Part shown: positions 39,828 to 51,267 of the stretch, piece by piece | Numbering within the stretch: position 1 is the first letter of the stretch | How the letters are laid out: every line of letters begins with the position of its first letter | Source of the DNA: Labyrinthula sp. Ha | Lineage: Eukaryota; Sar; Bigyra; Labyrinthulida; Labyrinthulaceae | DNA length: 64,000 nucleotides | Assembly (NCBI GenBank): GCA_015227615.1 | Contig: JAALGZ010000005.1 | Location: 1,612,001 to 1,676,000 of the forward strand | Direction of reading: 5' to 3' | Translations under genes and position numbers: made by a program | The notes under the pieces: generated by a model | Seen by the model: the letters and a program-made list of their open reading frames with translations, nothing else | The model's database searches: none | What the model was told of the DNA's origin: nothing

Positions 39828-40151
39828 ATGAAACAAAAGGAGCTTACAAATTCACTTCGAAGGCTTCATAGGCAGCTTTCAAGTGATATGGGCCGGTTGA
39901 AAGTTGCACAAACAACTCTTTTGGAGGATCGCGAAAAATTAAATAAAACCGCAATGAATGAAATAACGGAAAAACAGGTGAAAGCTGAGGCTTTGTTAAA
40001 GGATATTAAGAGGAAGCAGCAACTCAGTCAGCTCTTGGCAAATCTCGGCTTTGTTATTTTCATTATTACAATAATTTACACCATTCTAAAAAGAGCACCC
40101 ATAATTTGGTATATTCGAACTCAAAATGAAGGGCAGCATGAAGAACTTTAA
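39828..40151 (+). CDS. Sec20/BNIP1-like Qb-SNARE with HEEL C-terminus
   Basis: 107 aa, intronless as annotated. A heptad-like coiled coil (about residues 8-66, LTNSLRRLHRQLSSDMGRLK onward) is followed by a single C-terminal transmembrane helix (about 68-86, ending YTILKR) and a short lumenal tail. This order, and the conserved ending in which the helix leads into a basic KR pair, match Sec20/BNIP1, the Qb-SNARE for Golgi-to-ER retrograde fusion. The last four residues are HEEL, a KDEL/HDEL-type ER retrieval signal; yeast Sec20 is known for its C-terminal HDEL. At 107 aa the protein lacks the long N-terminal region of animal and yeast Sec20, so an unseen upstream exon is possible. Its stop is 52 bp from the stop of the convergent channel gene. 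Confidence 0.6.
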   Translation: MKQKELTNSLRRLHRQLSSDMGRLKVAQTTLLEDREKLNKTAMNEITEKQVKAEALLKDIKRKQQLSQLLANLGFVIFIITIIYTILKRAPIIWYIRTQNEGQHEEL

Positions 40152-40203
40152 TCTTCACATCAGAGGTAAAGGGCAACCCACTCACAATTCACAACAGTTC
40201 GGC

Positions 40204-42474
40204 TTATGCACCTTTTTTCATCTTTTTGGCCAATGTTTGCATTTGTCGTTTCTTTGAAACAACGGAATGCCTCCTATAAAGAGCAGTCTCCTTTTGCTTG
40301 CCTTTCTGAGTGAGCATGTTCTTCACATATGTTTGCTTTCTCACTCTGGCTTCTCTATAAGCAAAGTGCTGATACACCTGTCCATCATTCTCATATATTT
40401 TGTTCTGATTTAAGATACTGTTTTCAGGAACCAGGGATTGACCAACTTGAATAAGTTTCTCCGATACACCACTTGTACTTACACCGAATAATCTTCCAGT
40501 GCTAACAATTTTTATCAAGATTCTTATTTTCTCCCAACCAATAGCTACAGATTTAAATACAGAAGATGTTAAAGCGTCAAAGAAATAACTATGTTTCTTC
40601 ATAAGAAGATCATATTGTTGTTTTCTCAATGTAAGTACTTCTCCAAAAGTGCAGGAAGTAATGCAAGATTCCCTTGAACGATGAAGCAGCATTTCCTTTG
40701 CTCCGAACATTTCAACTGGCTTGATGAATCGTTGAATTAGTCTTTGTGCTGTTGATTTTTCCCTTTTCACCTCCACAAGTTTCCCCTCAGTTAATACGTA
40801 GAGAAATTCTGGAGTGTCAGCAACTCCATATATTATTTCTCCAGGAACAAACAGCCTTGATTCAAGACTATCGACAAAGTCAATTAAACACATAGAATCT
40901 GGAATTAAGCTACATATAGGGAGTGTTTCGATAATATTTCTGCGAAAAAACAGTTTTACCTCGAGCCCCAAGGCCGGTGGTAAGTTCCCAAGCAGCTCTT
41001 TGAATTTTAAGGATCCATATCCCTTTCGCATATGAGAAAAATAATACCAATCTTTTACACGCATTCTCTGTGCATGTGGAATACTGGAATGTACGGTGAA
41101 GAATTTCTCACAACTTTGGATGGCCCTTCGAAGTTCTTTCTCATCTTCATCTTCCGTGTTTAAGAAACTAGTGACACCGCTGACTATATAGGCAAAAATA
41201 AGTAAACCACAAAGAATGCAAAAAATAGAAACAAGATACTCTGATTCCGTTGTAGGCTTAATATCACGCCCGGAACCTGTAGTAACCATTATGGACCAGA
41301 ACAAACTAAGATAGTATCTATTAACCACATTATTATGTACATCATCTGAAGTATTAAGAAAAAGCACCTCGCGTGGAGGTAGCCACTCCTGAATGTAAAG
41401 AGATACCCCATCTGGAACCTTTGATAAATTATCAAGAATATCTTGCAACTGGTTGCTTGGAAGTGAGTAGTATAGATTATCTTTTGCCATGACAGTGCTG
41501 GCAAACCAGTAAAAGCATGCCGTCCAGTGGAACATTGTCACTATTGTAACTGCTCTAGTTAGAGTTGAAACATTCTTTGGATTAACTTCAGTCATTTTGG
41601 AAAATCGTCCTAAAATTCTTGGCACTCTTGTAACTTTAAGTAGGAATAGAAGCTCTAGCAGAATCCCTTCAGGGCTTCGTGGTTCCATTGAATTCTCGGG
41701 AAGAAAGAAAGAAAAGAAAAACGACGACATAGAGATTATGTCCACCCAAAACCAAAACTGAAAGTATGTTCTTGCTATTTCCCAACGACCTAGAATTGGA
41801 TCCCCTGTATTATTATATATAACAGTTTGGAAGCAAATGATAATATCTAAACCAAACACCGTTTCTGTCACCAATGAAAATGCAGTACGATCGGTTAACT
41901 CCTTGTTTAGGAAGGCTAGTTGATATGGATCGATAAGGCACTTCAAGATCACCAGAATAAACACAACAACGTCCCAGGCTTTCTTTCCCCTACTGTTCGG
42001 AAAAACTAGCATTTTCTGGGCCGCTTCTTTTTTGAGGTCCAATGTTGAAAGTATAGTTTCACTCTTTCGGATCTCCTTCTGAATATTGTCTACTACATTT
42101 TCCGCATTCATAGCCTCTATCGTGTCTGGAACGGTGATTTCCTTGTTTTGGGGATCGACAATACGATGCTTTGGCTCCACCTTTTGGGCGAGCGAAGTGC
42201 ATGAAACCTCACGATTAATAATATTTTCATGAGCTGGAATAGTACCTAATTTTTTATCCATTGGATCCTGCTGTACTGCATCGCCGCCAAACCTTGAAAG
42301 AAGAAACGTTCTGCTGCGTCTTCTCATGTTACGTTGACTCGCTTTTTTTGCCACGGTTTCTTTGAAACTCTTTAGAATAGATTTTCGTGCTGTACGCAGC
42401 TCATTACTCTCGTTGAGACTTCGACGGTACTGTGAACCGGCTGTAGCTAAATTTTGCCTGATCCAAAAAGACAT
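40204..42474 (-). CDS. cyclic-nucleotide-gated / HCN-type cation channel with atypical pore
   Basis: Intronless, 756 aa. A basic cytoplasmic N-terminus (about 160 aa, several RRRSR-type clusters) precedes S1 (about 170-185) to S6. S4 carries spaced charges (LKVTRVPRILGRFSK). The pore reads MVTTGSGRDIKP (396-407), followed by S6, a C-linker (about 465-540) and a cyclic-nucleotide-binding-like fold (about 543-650) with the beta-roll start FVPGEIIYG. The phosphate-binding cassette is poorly preserved (FGAKEMLLHRSRESC where FGE...R(S/T)A is usual), so cyclic nucleotide binding is doubtful. The tail is basic. Such channels mediate K+ or mixed cation currents at the plasma membrane. The gene lies 100 bp downstream of the aldo-keto reductase gene on the same strand. 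Confidence 0.9.
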   Translation of the reverse strand: MSFWIRQNLATAGSQYRRSLNESNELRTARKSILKSFKETVAKKASQRNMRRRSRTFLLSRFGGDAVQQDPMDKKLGTIPAHENIINREVSCTSLAQKVEPKHRIVDPQNKEITVPDTIEAMNAENVVDNIQKEIRKSETILSTLDLKKEAAQKMLVFPNSRGKKAWDVVVFILVILKCLIDPYQLAFLNKELTDRTAFSLVTETVFGLDIIICFQTVIYNNTGDPILGRWEIARTYFQFWFWVDIISMSSFFFSFFLPENSMEPRSPEGILLELLFLLKVTRVPRILGRFSKMTEVNPKNVSTLTRAVTIVTMFHWTACFYWFASTVMAKDNLYYSLPSNQLQDILDNLSKVPDGVSLYIQEWLPPREVLFLNTSDDVHNNVVNRYYLSLFWSIMVTTGSGRDIKPTTESEYLVSIFCILCGLLIFAYIVSGVTSFLNTEDEDEKELRRAIQSCEKFFTVHSSIPHAQRMRVKDWYYFSHMRKGYGSLKFKELLGNLPPALGLEVKLFFRRNIIETLPICSLIPDSMCLIDFVDSLESRLFVPGEIIYGVADTPEFLYVLTEGKLVEVKREKSTAQRLIQRFIKPVEMFGAKEMLLHRSRESCITSCTFGEVLTLRKQQYDLLMKKHSYFFDALTSSVFKSVAIGWEKIRILIKIVSTGRLFGVSTSGVSEKLIQVGQSLVPENSILNQNKIYENDGQVYQHFAYREARVRKQTYVKNMLTQKGKQKETALYRRHSVVSKKRQMQTLAKKMKKGA

Positions 42475-42574
42475 TTCAACTTTCTACAAAGAAGATCAAC
42501 GGACTTACATAAAAGATGTGCACATGATTTTAGTAAGACGTAAGAATGAAAGAAAGCTGAAAATTCTAAGTTTT

Positions 42575-43531
42575 CTAGTTTAGGGTGAAACTTTTCTGAA
42601 ACCCAAGTTCTTCTGGCTTATTTAAATCAAGTTTTTGTTGCAGTGGGGTTGAAATAACACTACTCTTCAAGTAAGTGGTTCTGAAAGTTTCTAGTGTCTC
42701 TTCCGTAGTCAAAGATTTCAATTGAGTTAAGTTTTTTTCAGTTAACTCAAACTCCTCTTTCTCGAGCAAAGAATAGTTTTGCTCCATTCTCTCCCTTTTA
42801 GTGCTCTTACTTATTGGGACTATATTATGCTTTAGTATAAATGCAACACACACCTTTGCTACAGGTACAGCATGTTCATCTGCAATGCTTTTTAGAACTG
42901 GGTTATTCAGTCTTTCATCCTTCCCATTCAATAAGCTTCGATATGCATGAACTTCAATACCTTCATTTTGAAAGTAGTTTATTGTGTTTTCTCGGAACAA
43001 GAAAGGATTTACTTCCAACTGATTAAGAACAGGTTTGTGCTTAATTCCCTGCTGTTTCAAATATTCATAGTCCTCGATACAATAGTTGCTAAGACCAACA
43101 TGTTTAATTACACCAGAATCTTTCATTTCTTCCAGAGCTTTATACGTTTCAACATGTTTTCCTGGAACAGGCCAATGAACCAAACAAACATCGAGGGAAT
43201 CCAATTTTAGTTCCTTGACAATTTGCCTTACCTTGGCTTTTACCGCATCAATTCCAGCATAATTTGTATCATTCCATACTTTACTAACGAAAAAAATTTC
43301 ATTTCTTTTGTATTTACCCTCGGCAAATATCTTTTCAAACGCATCTCCGATGTGTACGTGGTTTCCATAGAAATCTGCACAGTCAAATAACCGAAATCCA
43401 ACCTCCAGTGCATCAATAAGGATTTCATACATATTGTGTTCAGGAATATCTCTTGATACTCCACCTGATCCAGAAGCGGCTGCAGGATAATGTCCAATTT
43501 TGTATGTACCAAATCCTTGTTTTGCAAACAT
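42575..43531 (-). CDS. aldo-keto reductase
   Basis: Intronless, 318 aa, close to the usual family length of about 310-330. The catalytic tetrad is complete: D50 and Y55 (FDCADFYGN), K84 (VSKVW) and H119 (LVHWP). Further family landmarks are GLSNY, NQLEVNPF and the cofactor-binding segment ISKSTKRERMEQN near the C-terminus, where basic residues fit NADPH use. The N-terminus is short (starts MFAKQGFGTYKIG) and has a Gly/Ser-rich loop (about 18-32) before the first helix that is longer than usual. It reduces a carbonyl compound, but the substrate cannot be inferred. The next gene on this strand (channel) starts 100 bp after its stop codon. Confidence 0.93.
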   Translation of the reverse strand: MFAKQGFGTYKIGHYPAAASGSGGVSRDIPEHNMYEILIDALEVGFRLFDCADFYGNHVHIGDAFEKIFAEGKYKRNEIFFVSKVWNDTNYAGIDAVKAKVRQIVKELKLDSLDVCLVHWPVPGKHVETYKALEEMKDSGVIKHVGLSNYCIEDYEYLKQQGIKHKPVLNQLEVNPFLFRENTINYFQNEGIEVHAYRSLLNGKDERLNNPVLKSIADEHAVPVAKVCVAFILKHNIVPISKSTKRERMEQNYSLLEKEEFELTEKNLTQLKSLTTEETLETFRTTYLKSSVISTPLQQKLDLNKPEELGFQKSFTLN

Positions 43532-46500
43532 TATAATTTAAGATACTTGGGCCATCTGGCCTTGGTAACAAATCTGAACATACAGGTGTAAGAATATTTT
43601 ACGCACTTCCGTTACTATACCAGTAATGGTGATATACTTAGTTTGGGAAAATATAATGGGGCAGCAAAACCAATAATGCTCAAGAGTAAATAAAAAGAAA
43701 ACTTGCAGCTTTTTTTGTAACTCATCAATAAACCAAAACGCTGTACTGAATTATGGTTCTTCATGTAATACAAGGATGAGGGAAGCAAAGAAGCTATGTA
43801 CATGAGGTTAAGTATCCCAATACAATGTTAAGTTTTCTTTACTAAAGGTTAATACAACAAAAACCTTTTTGTACTTGGTTCTCAATATGCGAAAATAACA
43901 TTTTTAACCCACGTAGCAAAGGGTAACAGCTGATCTATACGAGCTTTAGACAGAAAGTTTGTTTTTAGCCACTTAGCCTGATTTGGAACATCTCTTTTGA
44001 AAGTGAACTTCCTTAGTCCAAAAAAAGCACATAGAAAGGATTATGGGTAGCTGAGTTACTCATATAACCAGTTATTAACTTTCGCTCTACTTCGAATTTT
44101 TGATTAGCCTCCCGTGACATATTATTCTTCCCAATTCATGCTTCTCTGTGGGACGATACCAAATCGCATAAAGATTGTAATTAATCTCTAGAATGGTAAT
44201 TTCCACCATATATTAGATATTTTATTTTAAAAATGTGACCTCTAAAAATAAATATTCTTTTACTTGGTATGCTTCAATGACAGATACAGGTACATTGTTT
44301 GTGATTGTGGCTAAGAAGGCAAGGACACAAGAAAATTTAGTTGATATTTGTTCCATTATACTTTGAGAGATAAAACTGAATAATTCGTGATATTCAACTA
44401 CCTATTGTTTCCCTGGAAATACATTGGGCTTTCTGGCTAAATTATTTTATTGCTAACGGATTCTAAATCTGGGTAATATATTTTTGTTCATATAGAAAAT
44501 TTTCTTGTTAATAAAAGTCTTTCCAGGGGCAGTTATTTAGATGCTTGTTGTTATCCAATTCATGTTTTACCCACAGTTTATTCATTTGTGTATCAGTTTC
44601 GTCTGTTGAATTAATTTTAGGTATTAAATACTAGCCCAGCAAAACAACTTTGTATTTGAAGACTCAAGGAAGCAAATAAAAAATAGAAAGGTGTACTCAA
44701 ATCTATGGGTTTAGTAAGGTGTTAGTACATAAAAAAATATAACAATCCAAGCTTCCCAGCAAACTATGACGAAGGTAGCATTACATTAAATCTTTAAAGG
44801 AAACTATATGATTTTTCAAATAGCCTACCAATTTTATTTTTAATTATAAATATTATAAGACTAGCTCATGACAAAAATTAACATTTTTATATTGTTAAGA
44901 ATATAAAGGCATGTAGAGGCACCAAAGATGCAATACGGTGCTACATCTAGTTCAAGATCACAAAGTTCCTAAAAAATTTCACCGATAATATAGAACAACA
45001 CAGGACAAAATACCGATTAGATTTTTTATTTTCCTAACAATTTACAACAACTTTGTAATTTAATTGACTTTAATTTATACCCCTATGGATTGAATTTTTT
45101 TTGAACAGCCTGCCAAATGTGACTAGGCTTTTAGCTCCATACAGGATACTACAGGAATCTAAGTACATCCAGAACAAATAATCTACGTAATAATAAAAAA
45201 ATTAACGATGAAAGGAAGCATACAAAAATGTTAATAGAATTCTGAGCAGTTTGGAAAGCAACAACAGATACCCAGTTTTTTTCATATCAATTACTGACAA
45301 CGAAGTATTTAGCATTTAGATACATCAACCGTGAGCAGCTGAAAAATGAAGGGTTACGCAAAGTTTATTTTCTTAGTTAAATTTATACATAAGAGCACTT
45401 AAGAATCTTAGAATCTATAGCAGATGCATAAATCCCCCAGTTTCTATACAAGTATCATTCCAGTTAAGATTAATCTAGAGGTTACACAAATCATCAATAC
45501 TTTTCCTTAAGGAAAATCCATTCTCTCTTATTTTTATTGATAGGTTGGTTTTCGTGTTTCTATTTTACTTAATGTTTAGCTGATTCTTCTCATTACCAAG
45601 ATTTTCTTGTAGGTTTTCTCTGTAATAAAATTGCACTAGTACTAATTGCAACTCATTTGTTCTTCATTGGATGTTTGAATTTTCAGATCGGCAAATGATA
45701 GACGGAGGCACTATCAGATAGTGCTGTATATCCCCAATGTATATATCATCTTCTTTCTCTCTTATTAATATATAGAATCTTAATCATATTGATAGATAGA
45801 ATGGGCTCACCAGAAGTTTGAAATCATATTTTTGATATTTCTAGGTAGCTACCTGAAACCAAAGAAAATGTTATATGGAATCAACTAATATTCCTAGTCC
45901 TTGGAAATAGAAAACTTGCAAACCAGGGAACCCATAAATGTGCCTCATCTCCATATCTCAATATATGTACCATATGGAGGAAAAATTTTTCCAAATTATA
46001 TCAAATAGCCAATTGTAAAATTAGTGTAATTTTACCATTAGGCCCTGTTTAGGTGAGAGCTGCTAAGCAAGTATTAAAGATGAAGATTTATTCGAAACCT
46101 GAAGTTGAACCGACTAAACCGGAGGTAAAGAGCATTTTGCAGATTACTACTAAGGGGCCCTGAACATGAATAGTTTGCTTGGTTGCAAATGGGGATAGCT
46201 TGGTTATATATTGTAGGAGTACTACTCGAGGTACCTTATTCCTTAAGCTATATCTCGTGTAAAAGCCAGGTCATGTAGTTTTTAACATCTTTGAGTTTTC
46301 AAGTCTACATCTTTAGTAGCCAGGACTGCGATATTCACTCACAAATTTAAACAGTGCTTTGTGGTCAGTATTACATTTGCTAATGTTCTTACCTCTATCT
46401 ATAAAATACGTAGTCTTCTTGAAATTCAAAGTTGGACAATCTGTAACAGTCAAAAGGCATCTAATCATCTTTATATGCTGCTTAACGTTCGTCTACGTTT

Positions 46501-48036
46501 CTCAACTTAGGTATGAACAGTTTCCAGGCATACTTTACTGGGTCCGTGTCCAAATAATTCCTTAACAGGTATAGAGCTTACTAAACTTTCCAAAGTTTTT
46601 TTGAATTACTATTTTGATTCTGATTATGAACGGGGGAATTGAAATTCTTATTCATATCAAAATAATTTGTTTTTGATTATAAACAAGTTATCATAATGGA
46701 TGTAAATATCGAAGATTAGCATTAGGAAAGGTACGGTCAAAAAAATTATTGATAAGTTATTCATCTATTAGATTCAGCCCATAACCTTTAGTAGCTTCTC
46801 GGCATATTTATAAATTAGAAAATGGTTTGTTTAAGGATACTAAGCTTCTCTCTAGATGTGGTCAAACATTTTGTACGAAGCTACTGGGATTTTAAGTTGG
46901 CTTGAATATTGGTAAGAATTCTCCCTGAACAATAGGCTTCTGATTTAATTCTGAGGACCAAATGAATATTAGTAAATAGTTAGACGCTACGACCCTGAAT
47001 CAATTGAGCTTAACAAAAACATTTATTTATTGTACTAGTAGAAAATCTTAGAATAAGGGAAGGTATGGCTTAGGGTTAATCAAAGAGTACACTGTATCTG
47101 GAGCTTATGGCCCACTTCTTCAAGGTTCCCGTTTGATCCAACATCTAATTAAGAGCTAAGGTAATTTGGTCCAGGGCCATATAGCTCATTTTACTATTGA
47201 TAATGAAAAATCATTAACAATAAATGAAAACAGTTTTGTAATTATTAATGATTACCAAGAATATGGCTAAAGCAACATAAACATGTTATCTACAATTTTA
47301 AATGCATCCCTAGTTGTAGATCAACTTTGAAATCCCGGTCCTACTACCGCTATGAGAATGATGTGAATAGCGACTTATGGGGAGAATTTCTGGATATGTA
47401 AAACGAAGATACTGGGAAAGCAAAATCTTAAAACAACTCTAAATAAAACCACTAGTGTTATTTGATTATCTTATTATGTAATCTTATGTTCCCCTCATGT
47501 GAAGCTGAGAAGCCTTAAATTTTATACTGTCGAGGTACAAGAGTAGACTTTAGATCCAACTATTTAAAATCATTTTCATACTTAGTTCTAGCATCTTAAT
47601 GTTGTGCAGGAAAAGAGTACTATGAATAACTTTCTTGGAGGATCATATATTGGTACTTTGAGGGCAATAAATAATAAAAACGGGTTTTAAATAGTATCCA
47701 CTGACGTAAGAAAAGCGAACTAAATGCCTATTTATATTATAGCCTGAGAAAGAAAATGAAGTTTTCTCTATATTGTATTGACAGTTCATTCATTCACGAC
47801 ATGACTGCGTTATGGGTTTAGTAAGTAATACTAAGAGAGTAAGAAAACTTATCTTATAAGGAGGATAAAATGGCTCATAATTATAATCCACTTCGTATAT
47901 AAATAACATAATCAAGCCCGTTCTTGAATCTTGAGAATAAAGAATAAGAAAGATAAAGCAGAGCCATCATTGGACAGTCTTATACGATTGATCAGCTCAC
48001 AATATTGCATTACCGCAACACAAGTATTTTCCAATA
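43532..48036. other. gene-poor intergenic region
   Basis: Nothing gene-like could be supported over 4.5 kb. A short open stretch near 46,050-46,140 (RAAKQVLKMKIYSKPEVEP) looks protein-like but is isolated. AT-rich throughout. Confidence 0.45.
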
Positions 48037-48096
48037 TTGAGTCGGTTGCTGTCCAAAACGGTTAAACAGGCATCCCAGAAATTTCAGAGAAATCAA

Positions 48097-49548
48097 ATGA
48101 ATTGTTTGAATAAAGAAGTTGCCTACAAACTATGTTACTTCTTCCTTCTAGCCTATGGAGCTAGTCAAGGTAGGTTTCTAACTATATTTTTCAAAGAAAA
48201 GCTTGAACTTTCCGAGTTGAAGAATGGTATACATCAAGTGCTCTTTATGGCTTAGGCGAAATTCTTTCGATCAGCTCGATCATGCAAGTTATAGGTGCAC
48301 CAATTCTTACTTTTATAGCAGACAAGTACATTGGAAGACTAGCACTTTTTGTAGCAAGCATTATCTCTACTATGCTCTTATTTCATTCCTATATCCTTAT
48401 CAAAGCTCTCCTTGTTCCTCAAGAAACAAAAGAAGCGCTATATTTAGTAGTCCGGGTAGTGTCTTCTTTTTGCAACTCTACTAAATATTCTCTCTTAAGC
48501 GCAGATATTCTGTCTTACCTCAAAGAAAAACAAGTTTTGGAACAAACTGGGAATGATCCCAAGGATAAGTGGGGAGAGTATAGAGCGTACGGTGGATTAG
48601 GCTGGGCTGTATGTAGTCTCTTTCTTGGATTAGCACTTGATTATTATCAAGATAGTATAGTCATGGTCTATTGCGCTTACATTACTGGAATTTTAACCAT
48701 CGTTTGTGGATTTGCTTGCTTTGAACGTAGAAAACCTGGATCTTTAGATACTCAGGATGAGGAGAAAATGAAACTTGTTGGTCCGCAAGAAACCAGTTCA
48801 AAAGGAGAACATAACAGGAAAGTTTTAGAGAACCCATATATGTTTTTCCTCAGCAGCTTTAACTCGCTTTCAGGAATGGCGTTTTTAGTTCTGACCGTGG
48901 TTTCCGCTGGAGGAATGGTTTTGGTCGAAAGACTAGTGTTCTTATATTTTGTTGAAGACTTAAAACTCAGTTATTTCCTCTGTGGAGTTAGTGTGCTAAT
49001 CACAGTTGCAGTTGAAATTCCAATTTTTCATTATTCTAAGGCTATGACTGAAAATTTGACGTATAATCAAATGTATGTCATTGGGTTAGTGGCTTTTTCA
49101 AGCAGAGTTTTTGTCTATTCTATTATACCTGAAGAACACAAAACTTGGATTTTAGGTGTTGAATGGTTGCATGGAATTACTATTGGTACTACAAGCGTAC
49201 TTTCTCTTGCTTTGTTTTTATCTTTAGTTGGCACGAACTTTGAAAATTGCAGAATATGCTCCCAGAGAGTTTGAAACTACTTTTCAAGGGATTGGAGATT
49301 CTTTAGTTGCCTTTGGTTTCTTTTGTGGGACGAATCTTGGCAGGTAAACTGGTTTGTACTTTTTCATTTTTAGTTTGGGGTTCAAGCACATTGGGAAGAG
49401 ATGGACGTACAGGGCATCTGCAATCATAATGCTCATTTCGACTGCAATATTTTATATGGCTTCAACGAGCGATGAGGTTAAATCCAAGGAATATGAAAAA
49501 ATAGATGAAAAGGAGTCTCAAGAGCAGAGGTATATTTTTGGTTCATGA
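48097..49548 (+). CDS. MFS transporter, MFSD6 / MFS_1-like type, with three micro-introns
   Basis: Four exons, 48,097-48,226, 48,256-49,196, 49,228-49,343 and 49,374-49,548, give 453 aa; the introns are 29, 31 and 30 nt, and all three are needed to keep the frame. I start at the ATG at 48,097 rather than the upstream TTG. The product has about 12 hydrophobic segments, a loop between the halves (about residues 190-215, charged) and the segment EWLHGITIGTTSLA, which matches the conserved helix after the central region of MFS_1-like/MFSD6 proteins (E-x-L-H-G-I-T). After the last splice the C-terminus is acidic and lysine-rich. Related proteins carry sugars, nucleosides or unknown solutes; the substrate is not inferable. 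The stop codon is TGA. Confidence 0.88.
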
Positions 49549-50739
49549 GTTTCTAACTTTAGTGATTCTGAGGGGTAAAAAGTATTGTATCTAGTTCTTA
49601 CACCTCAAGCATTTGTTTTGTTACTGAATATGTGTAGTGAAATTTTGTGTATAGAGGAACTCTGTATAACAAACTAATATGAGCTGATTTTCTTAAAGTA
49701 ACAATAGCGTAGACCATATTGATGGCAAGTCTCTACTCATACTTTTTCCCTAAGCTTTTTATCAGCTTCTCCCAGGCGAATACAAAAGAGATGTTGGCAA
49801 AAAACCATGAAGCGCGTACTCAACTCAGGAGAGGGTAGTGGGGATTAACGAACTCCAATGCTCTTAATTCGACAATTTAGTATAAAAACCTTTAGTTTGA
49901 AGAGCTTTATTCGCCACTTATGGACATTTATATTGATAATACAAAGTTAGTGGGGGTGAAAGCTCCGGCATTTTAAATTAAGGCTTAAGTGCGTTTCACT
50001 TTTAGCTTCTTGTAATAAGGTTAATTGTAGATCAAGTTTGGAGCTATGGTTATTGGCCCTAGAGTACCCATTAGTTGCTACCTACTGCGAAGAAGAGCTT
50101 ACTTGCACTTTAGAAAAAAGTACGAATGCAGCAATGATGAAAACTTAAAAGACTTGTTCCATTATAAATAACTTGATAGAGCTAGCCAGCTCTTTTTCAG
50201 CTTCATAAAGTGATTGTTAGGCAACTGCACAACCAATTTATAATCTGAAGAAGTTCTACTTCAGACATGAACTTCTCGCCCTTTAATCACTGTCCGTTTC
50301 TAAAAAGGAAGTATGGGTTTCTTTCTCGAAATTAAAACTAGTATACCTTCATAAACGGAACCTGTAACACTTTGATTCATGGGACAGTTGTTAGCAAAAT
50401 TAAAATTAAAGTCAAGAGAAACTTTCCAAATCCATACTAGCATCCTTCTGCTTTTGGTCTAAGCTAGTTTTGTTCACCAATAAAAAACAAGATGACAGTT
50501 ATGAAGGTAGAGAGAACTACAACTTAGACACTCAAAAGATATGCTTTTCAGCTAATAGTTATGGCTCACACATAAATACATTACTACACATCTGTACAAA
50601 AGTGGGTACTAGCGGTGCTACTTTTTAGAGCCTTATTGACAGGACAATGGTACAACCAATTTCATAACTTATCATCCCATACTATGGCACTAAGATAGAT
50701 ATCAAATTAAAGATCCTTTTCTTAGAAGAATGAAAATGT

Positions 50740-50905
50740 TAAACTGCAATAGATGAGGTTCGCTTATACATGGATGATCTGAAGACGGAATTTAAATTTC
50801 AATAAAACTTTGGGATGGGCAAATTCGAATGTGGTCGTATTATATCAGCTGATAGGCCCACCGATGTAGACGCAACAACTAGGTGACTAAGCTACTGTGA
50901 ATAGT
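50740..50905 (+). mobile_element. possible LINE reverse-transcriptase remnant
   Basis: In one frame the sequence reads RLYMDDLKTEF (50,761-50,793), then after one stop NFGMGKFECGRI (50,809-50,844). YMDDLK followed at a short distance by GM-x-F-x-x-x-C is the order seen around the catalytic aspartates in some non-LTR retrotransposon proteins. Only these two motifs match, the spacing is shorter than usual, and no endonuclease or poly(A) end is visible. Treat as tentative. Confidence 0.25.
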
Positions 50906-51267
50906 TTTTGTTATCAAGAGAAGTCTGGTGCAAAAATTAGTGCAGGAGTTTTCTCATTGAAATCTCAACCGAAGCCTGAGAATTTTTATTACGGCGTCAA
51001 GTGACCGATCGAGCTCCCAATCACTTTTAATAGGAATTGGGAACATTTGACAACATCAGTTGCAAGTGGGCCATGTGGGCCATTCAGGAAATGTCTTCGT
51101 TACTCTAGCTTACTGGCAAATCATATTAGCACCACTGCGAAAATGAGACTAGGATCAGAATCAATAATTGGCTTTGAAAGCTCGCTAGATTCTTCTCGTC
51201 TTCAATGCATAAACAAAGTCTGTTACAGTTAGGCCTCGTATTTGATAAGAATTATCACTATTTGTTT

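Noticed and set aside
39584-39871. Plus-strand 95-codon frame with a hydrophobic helix, upstream of the Sec20-like gene (GET1/WRB-like reading considered)
   Set aside because: Most of it is antisense to the first exon of the divergent membrane protein, and no convincing splice joins it to the SNARE frame. The coiled coil, helix and HEEL tail fit Sec20 better than GET1.
46050-46160. Protein-like segment RAAKQVLKMKIYSKPEVEP
   Set aside because: Only about 35 codons, isolated, and the flanking frames close at once; could be chance or an old remnant.
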